This document shows, piece after piece, positions 57,395-64,000 of a stretch of DNA of 64,000 bases (positions are counted from its first letter, which is position 1; every line of letters begins with the position of its first letter). Source of the DNA: CAWCDJ01 sp963796675 (GTDB taxonomy: Bacteria; Acidobacteriota; Terriglobia; Bryobacterales; Bryobacteraceae). The stretch lies in contig CAWCMS010000013.1 of NCBI GenBank assembly GCA_963796675.1, positions 558,001 through 622,000 of the forward strand. Reading direction: 5' to 3'. Under the pieces are notes generated by a model. The model ran no database searches, was not told the origin of the DNA, and was given only the letters and a program-made list of their open reading frames with translations. The position numbers were made by a program, and so were the translations under genes.

Positions 57395-57724
57395 CTAGAC
57401 GTGCGGCTCGATCATCTTCTGCACTTCAGACTTGCCGACGGCGCCGACGCGCTGTTCCACCACCTGGCCGCCCTTGAAGAGCAGCAGGGTGGGAATGCCG
57501 CGGATGTTGTAGCGCATAGCCGTGTTTCCATTCGAATCCACGTCGAGCTTCCCAACCTTCAGCTTCCCGGCGTACTCGGTGGCCACGACGTCGATCGTCG
57601 GTCCCATCTGCCGGCAGGGACCGCACCATTCGGCCCAGAAGTCCACCAGAACCGGAACTTCGGACCGCAGCACGTCGGAGTCGAAGCTCCCATCGGTAAA
57701 CGTAAGCGTGTTCAGACCTGCCAT
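57395..57724 (-). CDS. trxA: Thioredoxin
   Basis: 109 residues with the redox motif in FWAEWCGPCRQMGPTIDVVA, VGKLDVDSNGNTAMRYNIRG, cis-Pro in RGIPTLLLFKGGQ, and the C-terminal helix. It is a full-length classical cytoplasmic thioredoxin. Located downstream of glgA on the minus strand, about 50 bases from its end. Confidence 0.97.
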   Translation of the reverse strand: MAGLNTLTFTDGSFDSDVLRSEVPVLVDFWAEWCGPCRQMGPTIDVVATEYAGKLKVGKLDVDSNGNTAMRYNIRGIPTLLLFKGGQVVEQRVGAVGKSEVQKMIEPHV

Positions 57725-57776
57725 TTCTTCTCCTAAAACTCTATAGCTATTAGAATACCGGCCCGCGGAAAAGGAT

Positions 57777-59204
57777 TCAGCCCCGCCCCAGAAGACGGCG
57801 GTAAAGGGCTGAATAGGCGCCCGCCGAAGCCTTCCAGGAGAAATCCTTTCGCATGCCGCGGCGCATCATTTCCCGCCAAGCTTCGGCGTCGGAATAGGCG
57901 GCTGACGGCCGCCCGTACGGCTTTCCACAAAGCCTCTCCGGAATACTCCGTGAACTTGAAGCCGGTGTCCTCATCGATAGTATCATCCAGGCCGCCGGTG
58001 GCGCGCACCACGGGTACCGTCCCGTAGCGCAGGCTGTAAATCTGGCTGAGGCCGCACGGTTCGTAACGGCTGGGCATGAGGAAGATGTCGGCGCCGGCTT
58101 CGATGCGGTGCGCCAGTCCGTTGTGGAAGCCGATCTGCGCCGAGATCCGCTCGGGGTGCTCGGCGGCCTTCCCGCGAAACATCTCTTCGTATTCCGGATC
58201 GCCCGTGCCCAGCACCACCAGGTACGCGTCCTCGTCCACGAGCTTCCCCGCGATCTCGGCCACCAGGTCGACTGCCCTTCTGCCCGGTGAGCCGCGAAAT
58301 CACCGCCGATCAGCGGACGCCCGGCCGCTTCCGCCGGCAGCCCGAGTTCGGCCAGCAATTTCTCCTTGCAGATGCGCTTTGCCGCTCAAATCGTCGGCCG
58401 AATAGCGGGCGGGAATCTGCGGATCGGTGTCGGGGCTCCACTCCCGGTAATCGGCGCCGTTGAGGATGCCGCTGAGCGACGTCCGCGCGTGCCCGCAGTG
58501 CGCCATCGAGCCCGAAGCCATATTCCGGCGTCTGGATCTCCCGGGCGTAGGTGGGGCTCACGGTGCTGAGCGCGTCGGCATACGAGATCCCGCCTTTAAT
58601 AAAGCTGAGCTGTCCGAAGAATTCCATGCCGCTCGGGCCGGAAGACGGTTTCGTCCAGGCCGATCTCGCTCATCACGCTTGGGGGGAACAGGCCCTGGTA
58701 GCCCAGGTTGTGAATGGTGAAGAGCGTCCGCGTGCCGAGAAACGTGGGGTCGGCCGCAAACGTGGTCCGCAGGTACGCCGGCAGCAGGCCGGCCTGCCAA
58801 TCGTGGCAGTGGAAGATCTCGGTTTTGAAGAGGCTGCGCGCCACTCCCAGCGCCGCGCGCGCCAGTACCGCAAAGCGGATGTGATTATCGGGATAATCGG
58901 AGCCGTCTTCGCCGTAGAAGCCTTCGCCGTCGTAGAGCGGCGGGCAATCGATCAGGTAGAGCGGATATTCCTCAGGCACCTGCCAGACCGCAACGTCGTA
59001 GCGCTCCGGGCCGAAGTGCACCGGCATGTGGTCGTAGACGCGCCGGGCGCCCTTCAGCTCCACCGATTCGAAGCGCGGAATCACCACGGCGGCTTCATCG
59101 CCGTATTCGCGCAGTGCGGCCGGCAGAGCGCCGACCACATCGGCCAAGCCCCCGGTTTTGGCCAGCGGCGCGGCCTCCGACGAGACCATCAGGACACGAG
59201 ACAC
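57777..59204 (-). pseudogene. glgA: Glycogen synthase GlgA with about six frameshifts
   Basis: Composite of about 475 residues. N-terminus: VLMVSSEAAPLAKTGGLADV with the ADP-glucose lysine loop (KTGGL). Then FHCHDWQAGLLPAYLRTTFA, TIHNLGYQGLFP, VSPTYAREIQTPEYGFGLDG, GILNGADYREWSPDTDPQIP, LGTGDPEYEEMFRGKAAEHP, FLMPSRYEPCGLSQIYSLRY and GTVPVVRATGGLDDTIDE. Frame breaks lie near 58630, 58479, 58379, 58303, 58274 and 57900, nearly all single extra bases. Conservation of every segment points to sequencing error. It extends alpha-1,4-glucan from ADP-glucose, partner in metabolism to glgP. Confidence 0.85.
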
Positions 59205-59233
59205 TTAGGAAATTGTAACAGGGGGCCCCGTGC

Positions 59234-60835
59234 CTAATCGCGAGAGGCGATGGCCGCGCGCGACCTGACCGGCTTTCGCTTCACCGGGGCTACCTGTTTC
59301 AATGCGGCCAGAAGCGTGGCGCCGTTGGGGCTCCCCAATCCGGTGCACGCGTCCCATCCCGCGCCGGCGGTGTAGGCGCCATTGTTGCCGCTGGTGATAT
59401 CGCGCATCGACTTAGTGGCGGCGGCGTTTCCATAGAGCGCGGTATTCAGAAATCCCACCGGCTTGCCGAGTTGCTGATTGAGAATCGCCACCAGCGCAGC
59501 CCACAGCGGCGCCACGGCGCTGGTGCCACCGAACACGGCACTCCGCCCATCCACCCGGATCTGGTAGCCGGTGGCCGGGTCCGCGTCCCCTGAAACATCC
59601 GGTACCCCGCGACCCTTGAAGTGCGACGAGTTGACGGAAACGGGCACGCCCGCACCGGTCTGAAACGTGGGCAACGGGAATGTCTCACTCACTCCGCCGC
59701 CCGAGGCGCCGTTGTCCGCCCCCTGATTCCACACCACCTCTTTGGTGATCTTGCCCGAAGACGATTCGAGGCGCGTCCCGCCGCACGCCAGCACGTGCGG
59801 GCTCGAAGCCGGGAAATCGACATGCGACGAGCCATCGCTCACGCCATCGGTCGAACCGTCGTCGCCCGAAGCGCAGCAAACCGTGACGCCGAGCAGTGCC
59901 GCTTCCTGAAACGCCTGGTCGTACGCCGTCAGCGACTGGCCGGTCCACGTGGATTCCGCGCCGCCCCAGCTGATCGAAATCACTGATGGCTTGCGCACCG
60001 TGTCGTGGACCGCCGTCGTGATCGCGTCCAGGAAGCCCTGGTCGGTATTCGGCGCGAAGTAAACGAAAATACGCGCTGCGGGCGCGATGGCACCGACCAC
60101 TTCGATATCCAGCAGCACCTCGCCATCGGCGCTGTTCGGATCTCCTTCGGGGCTGTTGACGGCGCCATCGACCGCAACCGCCGTGACGGTCGGGGCCGGG
60201 CTGATGCCGACCGAACTGAAATAGGAATTCAAATCGGCCACGGCAAATCCGCCGCCCAGCTCGATGATGGCGACCGATTGTCCGGCGCCGGTCCCCGCGG
60301 GGTAGTTGTAAAGCTTGGCGACCGCCGGCGGGGTATACGAGGTGTCGCCCGCCGCTTTGGGCCCGATGCCGGCGACGTGCCGCCGCAGGCGCGTCTTCGC
60401 TTGCGGACGCTCGTCGAGGCCGAACACGCCCACCAGCAGCGGCGCCAGGTCCGAGGGTACCGTCAACTCGCCCGTGCGTCCGCGAAAGATCCCCTCCGGC
60501 GATTGGTAGAGCGCCATCTGCGTGCCGAAAGCTTCGTTGAGATTGGCGATGGTCCCCGAGAGGACTACGGTCCGCCGCGCGAGGTCCAACTCGACGACCG
60601 TGAGATCATTTGCCGCTGCGAACTGTTCGACCTGCTCCACGTCAGCGAGGTTTGCGCCGTAGCGCCGCGCATACTCCTCGCGGCTGATTACCCGCGTGGG
60701 CGCCGGCAATTTCGCCTTGTGCCGGAGCATCAGGGTGACTTCGATGATGTCGCTCGGGTTTGGTGCGCCGATTAAACTTGCGTCTACGATGGGTCGGCGT
60801 TCGCTGCCGCGAACCACCGCTCGTTCTTCCGCCAT
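59234..60835 (-). CDS. Sedolisin/kumamolisin-like serine peptidase, family S53
   Basis: 533 residues. The pro-domain (about 1-165) contains IIEVTLMLRHKAKLPAPTRV. The catalytic domain has Glu and Asp in DGEVLLDIEVVGAIAP, the oxyanion Asp in CCASGDDGSTDG, the Ser in VFGGTSAVAPLWAAL, and a calcium-site tail (DITSGNNGAYTAGAGWDACT). No typical signal peptide is visible, as in Bacillus kumamolisin precursors. S53 peptidases work at low pH, in keeping with the S10 enzyme at 14423. The C-terminus is short and basic. Confidence 0.95.
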   Translation of the reverse strand: MAEERAVVRGSERRPIVDASLIGAPNPSDIIEVTLMLRHKAKLPAPTRVISREEYARRYGANLADVEQVEQFAAANDLTVVELDLARRTVVLSGTIANLNEAFGTQMALYQSPEGIFRGRTGELTVPSDLAPLLVGVFGLDERPQAKTRLRRHVAGIGPKAAGDTSYTPPAVAKLYNYPAGTGAGQSVAIIELGGGFAVADLNSYFSSVGISPAPTVTAVAVDGAVNSPEGDPNSADGEVLLDIEVVGAIAPAARIFVYFAPNTDQGFLDAITTAVHDTVRKPSVISISWGGAESTWTGQSLTAYDQAFQEAALLGVTVCCASGDDGSTDGVSDGSSHVDFPASSPHVLACGGTRLESSSGKITKEVVWNQGADNGASGGGVSETFPLPTFQTGAGVPVSVNSSHFKGRGVPDVSGDADPATGYQIRVDGRSAVFGGTSAVAPLWAALVAILNQQLGKPVGFLNTALYGNAAATKSMRDITSGNNGAYTAGAGWDACTGLGSPNGATLLAALKQVAPVKRKPVRSRAAIASRD

Positions 60836-60883
60836 GGAGCCTCCTCTGGGTGCGCGATCTGGAAACTGAGGCTAGGATATCAT

Positions 60884-62271
60884 CTACGGCTTCGCCAGTT
60901 TCTTCACCAGCTGGTAAAGGAACGTCTGTCCCTCGTAGAACGATTGAACGCCCATGCGCTCGTCGCGGCCGTGGAAGCGGATGTCGTCGCGGTCGATGAA
61001 GAAGCCCTGGACGCCGTACGTGGGGATGCCCGCCTCGCGTAGATAGAGGCCGTCGGTGGCGCCCATCACCATCATGGGGACGGACGGCACCCCGGCCACA
61101 TGGTATCGGTCAGGCTGCTCACGGCCTGGAAGACGTCCTGGCGCATCGGCGAGGCCGGGCCCTTGCTGACGTCGCCGGTGATCGCGAGGTTGACCTGGTC
61201 GTCGGCCAGCACCTTGCTCGAGCGTGGATTCGACGTACTCGACCGAGTCCTCCGGCAGCACGCGGCAGTTGACGTTGGCGGCGGCGAGTTGCGGCAGCGC
61301 GTTCATGGCGTGTCCGCCTTCGAGCTGCGTAGCGACGCAAGTGGTGCGCAGCGTGGCGTTCCATCCGGTGGTCGACGCCGCAGCGCCTTCCATGGCGGAT
61401 TGGGAACCATCGGCCACCTGCGCGAGCAGCGCGGCGGTCGCGCCGGTCTCGATCTTCGACATCTCGGCGGAAATAGGCGCGCGGTCACTTCGTTGGTCTT
61501 GAGCGGGAAACCGAATTTGCCGAGGCGGTCGAGAGCGCCGGCCAGATGATAGATGGCGTTATCGGGCACCGGCAGCGAGCTGTGGCCGCCCTTGTTGTGG
61601 ACTTCGAGGCGGAAGTTGATCGACGTACTTTTCGCTGACCTGGATGTCGTTGGCGAGCTTTTGCCGTGTGACCATTTCGCCCCAGCCGCCTTCGTTGAGG
61701 CAGAACTCGGCGTCGATCAGGTCGCGATGATTCTTGATCAGCCAGTGCGACGCCGTTATACGGTCCGCCGCCTTCTTCATCGGCGGTGAGGGCGACGATG
61801 ATGTCGCGGTCCGGCCTGAAGCCTTCGCGCCTTGTAGCGGATGAGGTTGGCGATCCAGACGGCGGCCTGGGCTTTGTCGTCGGAGGTGCCGCGGCCGTAG
61901 AAGTAGCCGTCTTTCTCGATGAATTGGAAGGGATCCATGCTCCAGTCTTCGCGCTTGGCTTCGACGACGTCGGTGTGGGCGAGCAGCAGCAGCGGCTTCT
62001 GTTTGCCCGTGCCGTGGTAGCGGACCACCAGGTTCGCCTTGGTCGGGATAGCGCCGCCGATGAAGATGTCGGAGGCCGGAAATCCGGCGGCCTTGAGCCG
62101 TGCGGCCACCGCTTGGGCCACGGGCGTGGTGGCGCCGGTAGTGTAGCCGGATTTGATCTCGATCATCTCTTTGTAGATGGAGCGGGCGAGTTCCCGTTCA
62201 GGTTGTGGCGGCAGATCCTGCGCCGGCAGGCAAGCCGCTACGAGCGGCAGCACGAACAGCGATTTGAGCAT
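60884..62271 (-). pseudogene. Secreted M20 family metallopeptidase with about seven frameshifts
   Basis: Composite of about 460 residues. A signal peptide (MLKSLFVLPLVAACLPAQDL) is followed by the M20 metal motif LLLLAHTDVVEA, GRGTSDDKAQAAVWIANLIR, then the acid pair DEEGG, FCLNEGGWGEMV, lid-domain and TQLEGGHAMNALPQLAAANV, and C-terminal VMGATDGLYLREAGIPTYGV. Frame breaks occur near 61830, 61755, 61621, 61475 (two), 61215 and 61090. It probably cleaves peptides or acyl-amino acids outside the cytoplasm. Errors seem likelier than true decay. Confidence 0.8.
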
Positions 62272-62329
62272 GTCAGATTGTACACGATCACGGGAGCCGT
62301 TCCGTTGCCCCCGCGATATAGTGATACAC

Positions 62330-63412
62330 ATGCCGGATGCGTGCAGTTCCGCATCGCAAAGAGCCGAGGCATTCTGCACCCGGTACGGCCTGGAAGTCCC
62401 GATTCTGCTCGCTCCGATGGCGGGTGCGTGTCCGCCCGAATTGTCTGTCGCGGTGGCGAATGCCGGGGGCATGGGGGCGATGGGTGCGCTCATGACTGCT
62501 CCGGACGGCATCCGCGAGTGGGTGCGGGAATTTCGGGCAAAGAGTCGCGGACCGTTTCAACTCAACACCTGGATTCCCGATCCGAAACCTGCGCGGGATT
62601 CGGAAGCCGAAGAGCGCGTCCGAGAATTTCTCGAACAGTGGGGGCCGCCGGTTCCGCCATCGGCGGGCGACGCGGCGCCGCCCAACTTTGAAGCCCAGTG
62701 CGAGGCCTTTCTGGAATCGGTGCCTACCGCGGTTTCATCGATCATGGGAGTTTTTCACTCCAGCTTCGTGGCCCGTCTGAAGCAGCGAGGCATCGCGTGG
62801 TTTGCCACCGCCACGACCCTTCGCGAGGCGAAACTCTGCGCGGACGCCGGCGCCGATGCCCTGATTGCGCAGGGAGCCGAGGCCGGAGGCCACCGCGGCG
62901 CATTCGACTCCTCGAGTGCCGAGCGGGAGACAGTCGGCCTGTTTGCTTTGTTGCCGTGCCTCGCGGACGAGACTGCGCTGCCGGTGATCGCAGCCGGAGG
63001 CATCGCGGACGGCCGCGGTGTGGCGGCAGCCCTGACATTAGGCGCGAGCGCCGTCATGCTCGGCACCGCATTCCTACGCTGTCCGGAGGCCAAGACGCAT
63101 CCGGCGTGGGCCAATTCACTGGAGGGCCTCGCGCCGGAAGGCACCATGCTCACCCGCGCGTTTACGGGACGTCCGGGTCGGGCGATTGCCACGGATTTTG
63201 TGAGAGCCGCGGCGTTGCCTGACGCCCCTCCGCCGGCTCCCTATCCGGTCCAGCGGGGCTTGACCGCGGCGATGAAGCAGGCCGGCAATGCCGCGGGCGA
63301 CTTCCACCGAATGCAAGTATGGGCCGGCCAGGCCGCCGGCATGGCCAGATCCATCCCGGCGGCTGAAGTGGTCCCGAGTGTCTGGAGCGCCGCCAAGGCG
63401 CTCTTGCGATGA
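62330..63412 (+). CDS. Nitronate monooxygenase (2-nitropropane dioxygenase family)
   Basis: 360 residues from the ATG at 62330; the frame is open upstream but antisense to the M20 gene. TIM-barrel FMN motifs: VPILLAPMAGACPPELSVAV, GAMGALMTAPDG, IAQGAEAGGHRGAF with the base His region, and VIAAGGIADGRGVAAALTLG plus GASAVMLGTAFLRCPEAKTH. It oxidises alkyl nitronates, defence against propionate-3-nitronate or related toxins. Divergent from the M20 gene. Confidence 0.92.
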   Translation: MPDACSSASQRAEAFCTRYGLEVPILLAPMAGACPPELSVAVANAGGMGAMGALMTAPDGIREWVREFRAKSRGPFQLNTWIPDPKPARDSEAEERVREFLEQWGPPVPPSAGDAAPPNFEAQCEAFLESVPTAVSSIMGVFHSSFVARLKQRGIAWFATATTLREAKLCADAGADALIAQGAEAGGHRGAFDSSSAERETVGLFALLPCLADETALPVIAAGGIADGRGVAAALTLGASAVMLGTAFLRCPEAKTHPAWANSLEGLAPEGTMLTRAFTGRPGRAIATDFVRAAALPDAPPPAPYPVQRGLTAAMKQAGNAAGDFHRMQVWAGQAAGMARSIPAAEVVPSVWSAAKALLR

Positions 63413-63436
63413 CAAGAGTTCGGCGCCCGGATGGAG

Positions 63437-64000
63437 CTACTTTCCGAGTGAGTGCAGGTAATCCCGCACCGCGATCTGCCCGAAGTAGTCTGCCGCGCCT
63501 TCGGCGTCGCCGTGATAGAGATCGTCCTGGATCTTCGGATCCGCTCCCCTTTGTATGAGCAGGCGGACTATGGAAAGGTGGCCGGACTGCGCGGCCATGT
63601 GCAGGGCGGTCACTCCCTGGCCGTGCGTAAGGCCGCCGAATGTCGCCTTCAGATTGATAGTTGCCCCGTGATCGAGGAGCCACTCGGCCGTTTCCATGCG
63701 ATTGCGAACCGCGGCCCAAATCAACGGTGTCCCGCGATACGGGTCGGCATCCATCCGCGCGCCGGCTCGAACCAGGCGCGGGAGGATCTCCGTGCGGCCG
63801 CTCTTCGATGCCCATACCAGGGCCTCATCCAAAACCTCTTGCGCGTCGGACGATGGGCGCCAATCGGGAAATCCGCTGTGCGGCCGGTAAAATCCTCGCG
63901 CCGCAAACGCGGCTGGCGTGAGGGTCCCGTCTGCGTGGAAGCACGTCTCCAACAGATCCAGACTGCCTAATCCGGCGGCGGCGCGCAGATTGCCGGGGGC
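63437..64000 (-). CDS. Ankyrin-repeat protein, C-terminal part (cut by window edge)
   Basis: 188 codons open to the window edge; the 5' end lies beyond 64000. At least three ankyrin repeats are visible (VLDEALVWASKSGRTEILPR, GTPLIWAAVRNRMETAEWLL, VTALHMAAQSGHLSIVRLLI), with a shorter one at the edge. The frame ends QIAVRDYLHSLGK. It is a protein-binding scaffold; the partner is unknown. It converges on the nitronate monooxygenase gene. Confidence 0.85.
   Translation of the reverse strand, partial: APGNLRAAAGLGSLDLLETCFHADGTLTPAAFAARGFYRPHSGFPDWRPSSDAQEVLDEALVWASKSGRTEILPRLVRAGARMDADPYRGTPLIWAAVRNRMETAEWLLDHGATINLKATFGGLTHGQGVTALHMAAQSGHLSIVRLLIQRGADPKIQDDLYHGDAEGAADYFGQIAVRDYLHSLGK

Overview
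The window looks like chromosome of a soil-type Acidobacterium, probably near the Solibacter/Bryobacter lineage. The reasons are the high GC, a MacB/FtsX-type orphan permease of the acidobacterial ADOP kind, menaquinone-type biosynthesis, many secreted peptidases, small RRM proteins, and a pair of interspersed palindromic repeats. This is inferred from gene content; no rRNA or tRNA gene was seen.

Layout. 1-4.9 kb (minus): a glycan operon with two family-2 glycosyltransferases, a DUF2304 membrane protein, a TMTC-like membrane glycosyltransferase with TPRs, and a family-4 glycosyltransferase cut by the window edge. 5.1-8.4 kb: alpha-glucan phosphorylase and a divergent lytic transglycosylase. 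8.4-10.25 kb (minus): a peroxide-stress operon perR-phhB-ahpC-ahpD behind a large palindrome that overlaps the perR start. 11.5-19 kb: CorA, two DJ-1/PfpI paralogues, aldo/keto reductase, an RRM protein, an S10 carboxypeptidase and the permease. 19.07-25.22 kb (plus): the most interesting locus, a seven-gene electron-transfer operon. It encodes a small membrane protein, a Cys-rich GcvH-like protein, a five-haem cytochrome c, a molybdopterin-family-like subunit, a four-cluster ferredoxin, an NrfD-like quinone-site subunit, and a membrane-anchored second GcvH-like protein. The core matches the Qrc menaquinone reductase plan. The two GcvH-like proteins have the H-protein fold signature but no lysine at the usual lipoylation position, and both carry new cysteine modules.

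25.3-31.6 kb: an exported Gfo/Idh/MocA oxidoreductase, recG, rsmD, an MBL hydrolase, a CPBP protease and a secreted hypothetical. 31.7-34.9 kb: a decayed secreted-protein gene and an intact IS630 element with TA duplication. 35-44 kb: a YprB-like exonuclease, galU, a membrane glycosyltransferase, a second RRM protein, an Omp85-like barrel, DUF4390 and an NtrY/NtrX-like two-component pair. 44-57.4 kb: housekeeping genes (isocitrate/isopropylmalate dehydrogenase, pcm, menG/ubiE, aroB, apt, ispE, prs, rplY, pth, rpsF, rpsR, rplI, mpg, thpR, plsY, gpsA) followed by a sigma/anti-sigma/DUF3106 set. 57.4-64 kb: thioredoxin, glycogen synthase, a sedolisin, an M20 peptidase, nitronate monooxygenase and an ankyrin protein cut by the edge.

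Data quality. No frameshift was seen in the first 31 kb. From 31.7 kb to 62.3 kb there are more than 25 single-base indels, mostly extra bases in homopolymers, including in rpsR, rplI, gpsA, galU and apt. Broken essential genes argue for sequencing or assembly error rather than decay. Frameshifted genes are therefore given as composite spans.
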